DNA of 64,000 bases. Source: Hysterium pulicare CBS 123377. Taxonomy: Eukaryota; Ascomycota; Dothideomycetes; Hysteriales; Hysteriaceae. This document shows, piece by piece, positions 21,419 to 33,250 of this stretch; position 1 is the first letter of the stretch, and each line of letters starts with the position of its first letter. The notes below the pieces were generated by a model. The model saw only the letters and a list, made by a program, of their open reading frames with translations, made no database searches and had not been told where the DNA came from. The stretch spans positions 1 to 64,000 of the forward strand of contig AJFK01000304.1 in assembly GCA_000467715.1 (NCBI GenBank), in the 5' to 3' direction. Made by a program: the position numbers and the translations under genes.

Positions 21419-22619
21419 TCACCGGTCACCACCACTGAAACTATACCCCTGCCCACTTTTGCTAGCAGCCTCCCTTCTGTAGTCCTCGTACCCTTGCCCA
21501 CTTCTACCCGCCTCTCGCCTGTACTCGTCATAACCGCCTGGGCTCAACGCACTCGTATTTGTGTGCGGATCATCGTAGCCAGCATAGGGAGGCGTGGGAT
21601 CGTTACTAAATCTGTCCTCACCCCAACTCAGAGGCCTTCCGGGATGTCGACCCTCCTCGGTCTCAGTAGAGTGTAACAATGCATATTCATCTTCCTCCTG
21701 ATTACCACCTCGCTCTGTTCTAGTCTCATCATCAAATTCGTGATCAATGTCATGCGTTTCGGCAGACCACTCGTTATCTTTCCCGCCCTCGCCTCCCAAG
21801 TGGTGCGGATCAGCCTTAGCGGATTCGTAAGGGAAAACGCCATCCTTGCGGAACTTGAAGAGGTAGTAGGCGGATATGGCAGTGGTCAACATGAAGAGGA
21901 TCCTGTGTTCAGAACATGCAGTTAGCCGGCTGCCCTTCCTGACTGTTGACCCGCAGTCTAGATTGGAATGGTGGCGGAGTTGATATACCAAATGACGACC
22001 CCGAATCCAAATGTTGCTCGACTGATACTACATTTTGATGATGATCCATAGGCAAAGGTCGAGCAATTACCGCTGTTTTCGTCGATTTTGCGGTCCTTGG
22101 CTCCCTGGCGAATTCCTGACGAGTTCCATAGTGCAACAGCAATGAAGGCAGAGAACCAGAATACTACATCCCATCCCAGTTAGCCATTGCCCCGATTACG
22201 TTATACGAGTGGGTAAAGATGAATGCCGGAGTTTAGAGCAAAGACATTCGAGAAGGGAGGCGTACTTGTATAGAGGGCGTCTAGAGCCAGAAAAGCATAC
22301 GCGTTGGCAAACCTGACGGCTCGACTCCACATTGGAACCATGGTGAGGTAGACCAGGGCGGGAATGGTCAGAAAGCACTGCACAATGAGAAAGGTTGTTA
22401 GCTGCTAGTTGTTCAGGCTTCAGGTGCGGGAATAGTGAAGACACTGAGGGCATGGTATGGTGGACATACTAATGCGAAGTACCACTTAGTTGCGCCTCCC
22501 GAGGTGCCTCCTTTGGTAAGAACAGCCAAAGCAAGACAGCCGGCGATGAAGATAAGGAGGACCTGGAAGACGTGGGCGACGACCTTGCATTTCTGGATAT
22601 AGGACTGGGGGACCCTCAT
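21419..22619 (-). CDS. MARVEL (membrane-associating) domain protein
   Basis: Four-helix membrane protein of the fungal MARVEL group, of unknown exact role. Exons 22470-22619, 22266-22377, 21989-22163 and 21419-21902 give 306 aa. Helices: VFQVLLIFIAGCLALAVL (about 18-35); a second from CFLTIPALVYLTMVP; a third from IFWFSAFIAVALW; a fourth from FGFGVVIWILFMLTTAISAY. Between helices 3 and 4 are two Cys in a loop (NCSTFAYGSSSKCS). The cytosolic tail of about 150 residues is acidic, then rich in Gly, Tyr and Arg with a near-repeat (YDEYRREAGRSGQGY then YEDYRREAASKSGQGY). The start at 22619 gives MRVPQSY, a usual opening. Confidence 0.87.
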
Positions 22620-23589
22620 GGTCGGCAGCCTGGTGGGTGTCGAGTAGGGTGATGAGAGAGTGGAAGCCGATGTATGTACCGGAGGGCGCAAAAGACAGGA
22701 GCAATATTAAAGATAGTGATCACCGATGAGAGTGATGTAGGGAGAAAGAAACGAAGGAAATAGCAAGATAGGGACAAAAGGCGCTGCTTCAGCCTCACAC
22801 CAGCTCTGCCACAAATGCGTGTGCGTGTTGGACGCCATCAAGCCAAGAGCGAGGTGGACCGTCTATTTTTAGCTGGCGCGGCTGTTCCTGAATGCTGGAT
22901 TATGTGAGCGCGGGGAAGCAGGAGAGAGCCTTGGAGTGGGAGCCATCCTTTTTCGTTGTTGATGGAATCATATTCACAGCATCCTTCACTCTTTGCCAAT
23001 TCCTTTGCGGTGATGTTGTCATATTGTTCTGCCTAGGTAGATATGCAGTCGCCATGGCATTCCCTTAGTGCGGTGACCGGTCAGACATTCAGCTCGTCCT
23101 GCTAGGCCAAGCCACTCCACTTCGCCATGATAACGGCCATCTTCCAAGCCAATATCGAATCGAGCTATCATATAAGGGGGTACGATACCTATGTTCCGTT
23201 GAGCCAATATACGGAGATACCTAGGTAGCAGCTCATGAAGTTATCCGATCAAGGACCTACGCAATTCACCATCTTGCTCCCCTTATGCCTACCCATGCGT
23301 TAAACCGTTGCTTACACGTCTTTCTACTCCAAGTAAATTTCACTTCGCCCTCAATATAAACCGTACATCTGTGCCAAACACATTATTACTAGACATTCCA
23401 AAGACTCTGTAATCAAACCTCTTTTTCCATCATCGATATGAACCTACCTAGGTACCATGGCTGTATACATGACTTCACGCCTCCTCCTCCATTCCCCCTC
23501 TCCTTTTTGTCTTTTCCCTACGAACCCCCACTCGAAGCCGTTAGGCAGACTCCTAGTCTTCCCATTCAACCACCCGGCCAATCTTTTAT
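22620..23589. other. Intergenic upstream of MARVEL gene
   Basis: It holds the divergent 5' region of the MARVEL gene and the upstream side of the truncated reductase. No intact gene is seen. Confidence 0.4.
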
Positions 23590-24510
23590 TCCTTCAACTA
23601 AGCCTTCCCTACTATCTGCATGCCATGTCAAACAGTATCTCGTTGTACTAGGAGGTGGATATGTAGGCCTAGAGTTTGCTCAAGCCATGCGACGCTTTGG
23701 ATCCGAAGTGACCATCATTGAGCGTATTGACCGCATCCTGAAACCGAAGATGAGAACGTTTCCACCGCGCTCGTCAGAATTCTCAAGGGTAAAGGGATCC
23801 AGTTCCACACTTCATCCAACATCTCCAAAGTCGCTGGCACATCAGGTCAGTCCGTAACTCTCACTGGCACTCAACACAACCGACCTTTCGAGGTCAGAGG
23901 TACTCATCTCCTTGTTGCCGGCGGCAGGGTGCCCAACATCGAAGATGTCGGCCTTGAGAATGCAGGCATCAGCCTAGAACCAGCCGGCCATGTCAGGGTC
24001 GATGAGTATCTCCGAACTAGTTGTTCTCCGGGCATCTTCGCCGTTGGAGACTGCGCTGGCTCGCCCCATTTCACTCAAATTGGCTTCGACGACTTTCGCA
24101 TTGTGCGAGATTTCTTGGACAAGGCGCACCATCGCTCGACGGAAAATCGGCAGATTCCATACACGCTCTTTACTTCGCCCGAATTGGCGCATGTTGGTCT
24201 TAGCGAAGATTTGGTTCGCCGAGAGAACATCCAATATAGGCTGGCGAAAGTTCCGATGGAAGCATTCTTGCGGACCTGGACCATGAGCGCGGCTGGTGGA
24301 TTTGCTAAAGCTCTGATCAGTGTGTTCGATGACCAAATCCTCGGATTCACTGCATTGGGCCCAAGGGCTGGAGAGTTGTTGCCACCGGTCCAGCTAGCGA
24401 TGGCAGCCGGCCTACCTCTTTCGAGTTTGAGGGATCTTATAATCACTCATCCAACTATGGCTGAGGGACTCGTGACACTGTTTAGTGCAGTTCCGCCGAA
24501 GTCAAGCTGA
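23590..24510 (+). pseudogene. Truncated flavoprotein disulfide-reductase-like gene (mercuric/lipoamide reductase family)
   Basis: Only the NAD-binding and C-terminal dimerisation parts remain. The NAD fold is LVVLGGGYVGLEFAQAMRRF with IIER. The second FAD contact GIFAVGDCAG is intact, and the dimer interface runs from YTLFTSPELAHVGLSE to DLIITHPTMAEGLV. The N-terminal FAD domain (GxGxxG) and the redox-active CxxxxC are absent: the upstream 150 bp translates to unrelated Pro-rich sequence. There is also a one-base slip near 23745, after DRILK, where the next frame continues with EDENVSTALVRILKGKGI. Truncation plus frameshift means no working enzyme. Two thirds of the C-terminal half (23929-24510) is still open, suggesting recent loss. 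Confidence 0.85.
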
Positions 24511-24906
24511 TTGTTCCCGGCAACATTTGGTAGGTATGCATTCGGATCTAAAAGGCTCGATTTGGGAACTGGAAAATGGTGTACACGAAAGAAGCTCTTC
24601 AAATGCGTTCTGCTGTACGTTTAGCAGTTCGTTAGCAGATTACTCTAGAAAATAAGTATTCGGTGATTCATAGCGATCCATAGCAGATTTAGTAATCGAG
24701 ATCTTGCCGCGTTTTCGAACGCCCTCTATGTAGCATATTCAAGCCTATCCGCAACGAGAAGGTTTTGACAACTCGAAGGCCTGATGCAGAATGGCCCTGC
24801 CATGTCCATAACCCAGGGAAAACGCCGTGCATCCATAACGCCACGCAATGCAGACACCCTGGCAATGAGCCTCGCTTCAAGCGAACTACCTTCTACTAGT
24901 GACCTC
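24511..24906. other. Intergenic
   Basis: Nothing recognised between the reductase relic and the SEC72 stop. Confidence 0.4.
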
Positions 24907-25524
24907 CTACCTCTTCTCCTCCTTCTTTTTCATCGCCTCGTCAATCTCCTTCTTCAGCGCCACTAGGTCGCCTTCACTGGCCTCAAACTCCAATCCCTGA
25001 CCAACCCAAGTTTTCGCCTCCTCCAATCTACCCATCTCGAGCAAGCACTTCCCCCTTCTCCACCAAGCCTTTGCATTTCCCACCTTCTTCATCTCCACGC
25101 TCGCCTCAGCATCCACGGCTCCCTCAGCCCAAGCGCCCATAGCCATGTAGGCTTGAGCCCGATTCGCATAAAGGCCCGCAACTTCTTCTCGCACAAGGCC
25201 CGAGGGCTCCCATGCCGGCCTCCCAAGCGCCATTTCAATTCCCAAGCTGTACATACGGATAGCGCCGGCATGGGCACCCTTTCGAAATTCGGTGTTGCCG
25301 GATTCGCGTAGCTTGCCGATTTGCGCGCTGCGTTTTGGGTTTACGGGGACTGGCGGTGGAGGGACACCATTGGGAGAATCCACGTTGAGGAGGGAGCGGT
25401 GGAGGGCATTGAGGGCGGCTAGCTCGTCTTTGAGAGCACTCGAAGGCGTCGAGGTTGTCGAGATGGCTTTGCTGGCTGGGTCGAGGTGGAGTGGAAGGAG
25501 GGTGAAGGTGTCTGGGGTTTCCAT
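24907..25524 (-). CDS. SEC72: Sec72-like TPR subunit of the ER post-translational translocon
   Basis: Cytosolic TPR subunit of the Sec62/63 complex that docks Hsp70 on the ER. Single exon, 205 aa, near the yeast length. The N terminus METPDTFTLLPLHLDP with A-LNALHRSLL matches fungal Sec72. TPR segments run from KRSAQIGKLRESGNTEFRKG to AHAGAIRMYSLGIEMALGRP, then YANRAQAYMAMGAWAEGAVD and the AWWRRGKCLLEMGRLEEAK unit. The start at 25524 is chosen because the family begins there; codons open upstream to 25554 look like leader. Confidence 0.85.
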   Translation of the reverse strand: METPDTFTLLPLHLDPASKAISTTSTPSSALKDELAALNALHRSLLNVDSPNGVPPPPVPVNPKRSAQIGKLRESGNTEFRKGAHAGAIRMYSLGIEMALGRPAWEPSGLVREEVAGLYANRAQAYMAMGAWAEGAVDAEASVEMKKVGNAKAWWRRGKCLLEMGRLEEAKTWVGQGLEFEASEGDLVALKKEIDEAMKKKEEKR

Positions 25525-25604
25525 TCCGCGCTTTTTGGCTAATCTCGAAAGCAAAACACAAGGGAGAAGGTTTCGGGGGCAGCGGCGTCTAGTGTAAGAG
25601 AAAG

Positions 25605-25672
25605 AAGAGTTGAAGAGGTTGAAGAGATTGAAGAGGTTGAAGAGGCTGAAGAGGTTGAAGAGATTGAAGAGG
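25605..25672. repeat. 9-nt tandem repeat (TTGAAGAGR units)
   Basis: About seven imperfect copies of TTGAAGAGG/GATTGAAGA just upstream of SEC72. They read as a CT-rich tract on the gene strand and lie in its leader or promoter. Confidence 0.85.
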
Positions 25673-27209
25673 ACACCTCGCGAGTTGGATTCCGCAGTGC
25701 CAGCTTATCGATAAGACGTCTTGGCATTCCATTCACTTCTACGGCTTCACTCACACCCCGGACATGGGAACACGCACTGTGAAGGTCGGACACGAATATG
25801 AATGGAGAGGCATTGCATAGTACCTGTCCGAGGAAACAAGGCCTGAAGATTCACAATTTCGCCATTCCCCTTGGCCACAGCCTCACGACGGCATGCTATG
25901 CTACGAGGCTAGAACTGCCTGAATTCTCACCAACGGATGCCAACAGAGATGGCTTACAAGTAATGGATAATTCTAGAACCACGAGAGTCGAGCCAACAAT
26001 GGAAATGAAATCTATCTACAAAAGCCGAGACTCGGGAGTTGAGAATTGCTACATGGCAGCAGCTGCGTCGGAGCATTCTTCTTCTCCGGCAGCGCGGAAC
26101 TGTGGGGAAACAAGCTCTTCACGAAATGAGGCATTGCCCCATATATTGTCGAGACATGGGCCTCAATATCGCCTGGTCCGCAATCGGCTAAACCATCCGC
26201 CTGTAATATACCCTCCGCACCTCATCTCACCGGTTTCAAAACCCGACTCGTCATTGGCTTTACTGCTTTCTCCTGCTCCTTCTCGCACGGAACCATGTTT
26301 TAAGAGGTCATGAACAGCCTCTCGACGTCTTTTATTCGGGAATCTGCCGTCCTATTTGCCGTTCTGAAAACCTCGTATTCAAGCTCGTCAATTAAGCTTG
26401 TCAATTAAGCTTAATTGTTGTGGAGCAATCCATCACCTAATCCGAACTCAAGATTCAACATACCAAGTAACCAGCGAGACTTCGAGGCCAGAGGACTGGT
26501 CTAGTTCCCCATGTTGTGATGCCTTGCCTGGAGAAGCCGTGCCTCAGTTGATCCTCGATGGGAGAAGAGAATTGAGGACTACATACGAAGAAGATTGAAA
26601 AAGTCCAGCCGAAAAGAACCTCCCGACAGTCAGTTCAGCTTATGTCTACCTCGTCTGTGGCTCACGTAAGGGCTTCTGAGCAGGGTGATACTGGTTGGAC
26701 TCATATACCTAAGAGGCCAAGACATCAGGGGAGTGAACTAAATTTCAGCCTGAACGCTTCTTTGTGGGAAGGCATTTTAATCCAGACGTGGCAAAGAGGT
26801 GGACCACGAGGACCACTTTATTAAAGTGAGAAAGGTATGGTTGGGGAAAGGAGTACGTCTTGTGGTTGGCTAGGCCTACTTGAGTATCGGCGTGAGCCGT
26901 CCTCTCCCTTGTTCACCGTTCACTGGTTCCCGCTTGTCGATATGGTTTTGTGATCTGCAACAAGTTATGATATTTTCTCTCTCCTGTACTACGTCGTACC
27001 AAAGTTGGCAAGGTTCTCACTTCAATAATTGCTAGTCGACGCTACGGTCCAGCGCGACGGCTATCTAAATATACGATGTGGACCACACCTGCAGTGTTCA
27101 AAAGACAACAGCATCTGGGAGAAATGGAATATAAAGCGGGGTCCTGCGTACAAAATGAGCTGAACACACTGCGTCTTGTAAAGCTCTGAAGTATTCCCGC
27201 CTGCGAATC
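25673..27209. other. 1.5-kb gene-poor stretch
   Basis: A 171-codon frame at 25798-26313 (+) has no recognisable family or composition and is not called. A duplicated 13-bp unit (GTCAATTAAGCTT) at 26387-26412 overlaps a perfect 14-bp palindrome, AATTAAGCTTAATT. Confidence 0.4.
27128..27136 (+). promoter_or_regulatory. TATA-like element upstream of tyrosinase
   Basis: AATATAAAG lies about 75 bp upstream of the tyrosinase start codon, a fitting distance for a TATA box. Inferred from position only. Confidence 0.45.
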
Positions 27210-28637
27210 ATGGCTGGAGAGTCAGTCCTCCGGATCATTTTGGTCTCATTGTGGATGCTCTGTCTCCTGTCAACACAAGTCACCTCGTCTCCACTAGCTC
27301 AGCGGGCTCTTACCACCGACCAAATCGCCAAACAGGCTCTCGACAATGCATACAGGGTACTCAATGGGACTCTCTCAGATGGAGTGAAACGTACCACCTG
27401 CACGAAGAGCAACGTAGCAGTGCGCAAGGAATAGTACGTTATCCCAAGCTATGAAGCAAGTTCTTGTATAATCACTGACCCCATATCTCAACAACAGTGG
27501 AGACTTGACCAAACCCGAGAGAGCCGAATACATTCGAGCAGTGCAATGCCTCTTGAAAACGCCCTCAAAACTGAGCTCGACCACGTACCCTGGAGCAAAG
27601 AGTCGATTCGACGACTTTGTAGTTGTGCATATGAACATGACGCCAAGTGTGCACAGCACAGTAGGTTCATCTCATGACGAGGCACAAGAACTCCATTTAC
27701 TTACCGAGACATAGGCAAACTTCATGCACTGGCATCGATACTATATCTGGGCATATGAGACAGCCTTGCGAACTGAGTGCAGCTATCAAGGATATCAGCC
27801 TGTTCGTAATCTCCATCTACCGGTTTTTGACAAGGCTGACGTTGTCCAAGTATTGGAACTGGGGCAAGTACTCGGATCTTCCAAGCTCTCCAATCTTCAA
27901 CGGAGACGACTATAGCATGGGTGGTAATGGAGAGGCTGTATCCCATAAAGGCACTCCAATGGGCTCCTACACAATTCCAGCTGGGCCAGGGGGAGGCTGC
28001 GTCAAAACGGGGCCTTTCGCGAAGTATGTAGCCCTTTCCTGATCCATAACCTTTTGCGGACGTAGACTCAAATAAGTTCAGTATGACTGTCCACCTTGGA
28101 CCCCTCATGAATACCATGGATCCAGGCCTCAAGATCAAGGCGAATCCGAGAACCGATGGTTTCGGCGACAATCCCCGTTGCCTTCGCCGCGATGTTAATA
28201 ACTATTTCATGACGAGATCCCTCACGCCGGCTAACCTTGCCTCACACATCACCTCGCACAATACTATCGGTACCTTCCAGGACAGCATTCAAGCTGACAC
28301 TGCTCAGCTTCCTTCAATACATGGAAGTGGCCACTTCTCAATCTGGGGCGACCCAGGTGGTGATGTCTTTGTTTCGCCCTCTGAGCCAACTTTTTACCTG
28401 CATCACGGGCAGTTAGATAGGCATTGGTGGATGTGGCAGAACTACATCGACACGGAGGTGGCAAATCGGACTCAGCAGTATGAGGGTGGGACCAACTGGA
28501 TGAATCCAAGCTCCGCCCGAGGCAAGATCACCGATCCGCAGTGGTTAAGTGTTGTGGCTCCGTCAGGGCACGAAGGTTTACCGAGCCAGGACATGATTAG
28601 CACTACTTCGGGACCTTTTTGTTACGTGTATGCATGA
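27210..28637 (+). CDS. Secreted tyrosinase (type 3 copper monophenol oxidase)
   Basis: Oxidises phenols to quinones, feeding melanin or phenolic metabolism. Five exons, 27210-27433, 27498-27660, 27715-27801, 27851-28023 and 28082-28637, give 400 aa. The N terminus is a clear signal peptide (IILVSLWMLCLLSTQVTSSP). CuA histidines are in VVVHMNM, PSVHST and FMHWHRYY. CuB histidines are in SIHGSGHFSIWGD and FYLHHGQLDRHW. Each splice join restores family sequence, for example HSTANFMHWHR, YQPYWNWGKY and PFANMTVHLGP. The length matches the short secreted class, without the C-terminal lid domain of the large mushroom-type enzymes. Confidence 0.94.
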
Positions 28638-29397
28638 TTGAGGCCCAATACCTCCTTTTGTAGCGATGAATTGCCGGGCGTTATGTGGATACTGTTGAAT
28701 GGGTGTAGATATGCCTGAAGACCAGAGCATTATTAGCTCAGATTCTTGATAGAACCATGAGCAGTTTGCGCTCAAAAGATGACTAACATGAAATGTACCG
28801 CTCATACCATAAGGCTTTCTAACTCACAGGTGATGAAATATGATGGATAGCGAAAGACACTTGCCAAATCTAAGAAGGTGAGACATGATCAGCGGCAACT
28901 ACGGCATCTTCGCTGACAGCATCTATTGTCATTTGTAGCCATATGTGCATTCTCTTCAATAAGCATATGTTGATAAACTACCAGCATAAACAATAAGTGC
29001 GTTAAAAGCAAAAGTGCGAACGCACTCTCCGCTTACGTTCAATATATTTATTTTTGACAACAAAGCGCAGGCGTTATTCCGATCTCCTCCTGGAAGATAT
29101 TCGTTGTAAGGGTTTTCCCGGTCAATTCATCATAGTCAGCTCGCATGAACAGCAAGCTTCGTGATCCAAAGTGATCAACCTCTCATTATTAGTGTATCAA
29201 GAAGTACTCGCGGACGGTATCAGTCCGTCACCTCGCATGATGTACATGGGCCAGAACAGATAGAGGCTATGTTCTATTGTTGCTACAAGGCCTGTGTATA
29301 CAATCTATGGACGTCAGGAAGTGGTCGTCGCAGAAAAATTAGTAGCCCCCAACCCCGTGGAGTGCAGTGCTAGTCCCATCACTACAACGTCATTCCT
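28638..29397. other. Intergenic between converging genes
   Basis: AT-rich with no recognisable gene; probably two 3' untranslated regions. Confidence 0.4.
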
Positions 29398-31158
29398 CTA
29401 CTCCGTATGCATCGCTCTCTCATCTTGCTCTCTAATTCCCGGACTATCCTTGGGTCCCTGGTATACCTTATATCCCTCTCCGGCGTATCGCCTTAAGCTC
29501 TCCTCGGACTCGAAGGGTTTGAATTTGTCCAACGCATTGGTGCCGAGGCTTCCCTTTCTTCGCAATTCAGCTCTGTCCAGAATAGGGGTCTCAGGTGAGA
29601 AGGATGCTCCAAGTCCACCCGTAAAAAGAGGTTGCGGGACGATTGAATCAGAGTCTGAATGCTGAAATGTGGAATGCGCGCCGGGAGTATGCAGATCCAA
29701 ACGATCAGCTTCGCCGGCAGGAAAGCAGTTCTCACGGTCAAGAGCCGTATAACGAGCTCTATGTGTATTCGGCAATAGCATACTTCGTGATGTTACTTCT
29801 GGCGAAACAGATGGGCCTACAATGCGCAGAGGGGTCTTGCCTCGACTCTTCTCAAAGGAGGATTGAAGATTTCGAGTGACCTTCCCATCTAGGATATCGC
29901 CTGTGGATTTTGACCGAGTATGTGAATGAGAAGGTGATAACGGTAATGGCCTCACTTCAAGAGAAGCGTTCTCAAGGCTGTCAAACATTGTTTGAGGTCG
30001 TGCAGGAAGCGGCCGTGGGCCCAATGAAGCCGATGGCCTAGGAGGGAGCGTAGATGAAGTTGATACGGGTTTGCGTGACGGCATCTCCGTGGAGGGCATT
30101 CGAAAAGAATCAGAAGGACGTTGCCTGTCTGCGGCCGAGCTCATTGTGAGTCGTTCAACATCTCTCTCCAAGTTGAAAACTCGTGATCGAAGGACTCGAT
30201 TGTCGCTGAGGAGCTGATCCACGCTATAAGAAGCTTCGGCAGCTGCATTACTAGAATTTGGCAGCTCGTCAAAGTGGTAAGAATGACTGCCATTTGAAGA
30301 AGATGCTGCGGTTGAGTCGAGAGAAAGGTCCTGGAAGATACCGTACCGAGCCAGAGGCACCGGTCTCTCCTTCTGCATGGCCTCATAGAGGAATTCGATG
30401 TAGTGTTCCTCCTCATCCGTTCTTGCAGTCAGCAGTCTGATACCACCTCTCAGTATAGAGAGTCTAGGGTGAATGATTATGTCTAAAAAATCACCGAGCC
30501 GTTCCAAGACATCTTGCTTCCATGCGGCAGTTTGGGTTTGAGGAAGTGGCCTTAATGAGCCCACGAGCTGTTTTATCTCCATCAATCTGCTCTGCATGAT
30601 ATCCAACGTCTCAGCTTCACCCATGCTTCGTTCTGCGGCCATTTCAGTTATACTGGCGATCTCTGTAATTCTCATTCTCTCGGGATCCGAGAATTTGACG
30701 ATACAAGATTGAACGAATGCTTTTGAGAGGTGCATACGGTCGCAGGCATTGTCCAACTTGACTAGTTGAAGGTCGGAGCCAGTATTCGTTTGCAGGAACG
30801 ATCCGAGGGCTATCCAACCCCGAAGCTCCATTGGGGGAAGGCAGCCGTACCATTGTGCGGGAGAAGGCGGCAATTCTACGATATCATAGTAGAAGAACCA
30901 TACAAGAAAGTTACTCAGTCCCTCGGTGGTCACTTGTTCGACGAATGTCCGAACCATCCGGGGCACAGGCGGCCTGTTCGCATCTTGACTATGTAGGAAC
31001 TGAGATGGACTAGAGGATTTACCTCCAAACCGCCGTTGCAAGAAAGAGTAGGGTTCAACCCGTGATGGAGCCCTAGCTTCTTGAATCGAATAGTCAGATG
31101 GGTTCGCTGGACGTCCAAGGTAGCGTTTGACGCGGTGGATGCGGTGCGAGAACGGCAT
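29398..31158 (-). CDS. Uncharacterised fungal protein, 586 aa
   Basis: I do not recognise the family. Single open frame from MPFSHRIHRVKRYLG. The first 250 residues look folded, with conserved-looking hydrophobic runs (LSNFLVWFFYYDIVELPP, then WYGCLPPMELRGWIALGSFL). A helical stretch with many acids follows, then a likely coiled coil (SVDQLLSDNRVLRSRVFNLE, about 330). The last 240 residues are Ser/Pro-rich with short proline motifs (LPPRPSASLGPRPLPARP) that could bind SH3 domains, and end in a charged tail. The layout suggests a cytosolic adaptor or scaffold; this is inference. Confidence 0.75.
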   Translation of the reverse strand: MPFSHRIHRVKRYLGRPANPSDYSIQEARAPSRVEPYSFLQRRFGGKSSSPSQFLHSQDANRPPVPRMVRTFVEQVTTEGLSNFLVWFFYYDIVELPPSPAQWYGCLPPMELRGWIALGSFLQTNTGSDLQLVKLDNACDRMHLSKAFVQSCIVKFSDPERMRITEIASITEMAAERSMGEAETLDIMQSRLMEIKQLVGSLRPLPQTQTAAWKQDVLERLGDFLDIIIHPRLSILRGGIRLLTARTDEEEHYIEFLYEAMQKERPVPLARYGIFQDLSLDSTAASSSNGSHSYHFDELPNSSNAAAEASYSVDQLLSDNRVLRSRVFNLERDVERLTMSSAADRQRPSDSFRMPSTEMPSRKPVSTSSTLPPRPSASLGPRPLPARPQTMFDSLENASLEVRPLPLSPSHSHTRSKSTGDILDGKVTRNLQSSFEKSRGKTPLRIVGPSVSPEVTSRSMLLPNTHRARYTALDRENCFPAGEADRLDLHTPGAHSTFQHSDSDSIVPQPLFTGGLGASFSPETPILDRAELRRKGSLGTNALDKFKPFESEESLRRYAGEGYKVYQGPKDSPGIREQDERAMHTE

Positions 31159-31710
31159 AGCCCTCGCAAATCCGTAGACAAGCTTTAGGTTGTGGTGGTT
31201 GCAGTCGCGGCACGACCAGTTTAGTACATTTTATGGTCGCCCTTCAATTTGCTTCAAATATAAAAGGTGTCCACGGTGAATTATCCTCATGCTAGTAGTT
31301 TCAGTGATTTCGCGATATTCCGCGGCCAAGTGTGAAGACGTCCCTGTCTATGAGCTCCAGTGGATGACTTCACGTCTTAAACATGCGGCGTTAGTAGACG
31401 CGCTTTCAAAACATACCTCATTGCTCATGTCACGGCCTCCGTAATGTATTAAACGATCGTTGAGGATTTTCCAGACTTTGCGCCGTGTGTAGCCTTAAAT
31501 CGGTGCGGAAAAGACGCGTTTGTACAAAATAAGGACATGATGTTAGCATTCACGCATGTATAGGGCATACATGCTTTGCGGTAACACAATCATTCGCTAG
31601 GACTCCTTTTCAATGCCCGTCTATCGTCTGATCCACGTTCAGGCTCACAGAAGCATCAAAAGTACACGGATATGCACATGATACCGTATAAATATACACC
31701 TGAGGTTACT
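31159..31710. other. Intergenic
   Basis: It holds the promoter of the 586-aa gene and the 3' end of the carrier; no gene seen. Confidence 0.4.
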
Positions 31711-32815
31711 TCAATCCTCCTCATGACTCATCTCTTCATCAAAAAATGTCGGAAGGTATATTTTTGTGTTTTCATATACGACGAAGGTGACAATCGTTGT
31801 CGGGATAACTCTAATTGTATTAGGTATAACTCTGCAAGTAGAAGTTAGCAGTCGTACAGCTTTCAAGTAATGAAGATGATAGATACCCTTTGTAAAATGC
31901 CAAGAATCCTTCATTTTTCCACGTCTTGGTCAACACATCTATCAAACCAGAATAGGTTTTTCCGGCATCATACTGCTGCATTCTCGCTCGTATGGGCTGG
32001 TACGGATATGTGATGGCTCCAGCAAGCAGCTTCGAGCCTCCGCTCATGTAAATATAATCCCAATTAGCTAGCTTATCTTGCCCCCCGAGGGCCACACCGC
32101 GCCGCTGCTTCATTTTCTCGTATATGGCAAATTGTACCGCTCCATGGGCGACGCCAAGCGTTGATGGCACAAAGCCAGCCCATAGTCCCCGGAGTCCGCG
32201 TGTGCTGTACACATGTTTCATACCAGACCACATGCCCCGGTATGCGTCTGGGTGATTGGCTCCGCGTTCGAGCATGCGAGTTTTAACAACCCAGATAGGA
32301 TTGGTACAGGCGCCAGTGAGGAGACCTGGAAGTGTCAGTTACTCGGCCCTGCAAGGGATTCTGTCGCTGACGATGTACCTGCTATTACAGATGCTGTGAA
32401 GAACTCTCCAGAGGAGAGATGTTCGTCTTTCCCTCGCCGTGCTTGCAGGAGATCCTTCATGTTACGATACCAGAGGAAGTATAATCCCCAGCCCAGGGAA
32501 TTCCCAAGCATGTTTGGCCATAGACCTCTATAGAGCGCACGTATACCGCCCTCATCTCGAATAACGTGGCGGATAATGCGGAACGAATCGCCCGGCTTTG
32601 ATGCCGCCCTGGTGTTGACTGAAGGAAGCGTCAGGAGAACTAAGGCGAATAATTGGGGAGCAAGGCATACGTTGGAGGCGATTCTTCAGCAGATCAAGCG
32701 GGTGAACAGTCAAACAGGACACCACTCCAGCGCTGAAGCCGGCGACCGTCTCGACAACAGAGGGCGAAATGTTGGTGCCATTTTTACCTTCGAGAGGAGG
32801 CAGCGCACGAGGCAT
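31711..32815 (-). CDS. FLX1: Mitochondrial carrier, FAD/folate type (Flx1-like)
   Basis: Inner-membrane solute carrier. Exons 32671-32815, 32379-32618, 31887-32325 and 31711-31831 give 314 aa. The three carrier signatures are HPLDLLKNRLQ, NPIWVVKTRM and YPYQPIRARMQ. The P-I-W in repeat two and the R-A-R-M-Q of repeat three are features of the Flx1/SLC25A32 (FAD or folate) branch. The last exon supplies VIPNTIRVIPTTIVTFVVYE, the sixth helix, and ends in an acidic tail. Substrate assignment is by similarity only. Confidence 0.87.
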
Positions 32816-33250
32816 GGTGACGGGAAGGGGATATGCTAGTACACGATTGCATTTACATGCTTCAAGGCGTGCTTGTCGAAGGCCAGGAATTCACTGCAAG
32901 GGAGCATGGCGATCAACGAAGTGAATGTATTCTCGTTGCATGCACAGCCGTGGCAGCCAAGCGGGATAGCTGCGCGTGGGGGATGAGCACAGACACGAGA
33001 CGTCACCGCCTTCGTTTGCCAATTCACCTTTCTATCAACTGTCAGGACTATATCACTATATCACTATCATCACTTCGTTCTCCATTAAATCCCATCAAAT
33101 GGCCTTATGAACCTAGTTTTTGCATCCATTATGCTTAGACCTCTGTCGACCCAAAATACATTCCAAAAGTAGCCAAGTCACCATGAATTGATAGAACACA
33201 CACAACCGACTTTTCCCAATTGCATCTAAAAGAACCACCATTCGCCTTCG
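32816..33250. other. Intergenic
   Basis: Carrier promoter and the 3' end of the amine oxidase. Nothing else is supported. Confidence 0.4.

Noticed and set aside
25798-26313. 171-codon + frame as a gene
   Set aside because: Composition is random and no domain or splice extension is seen.
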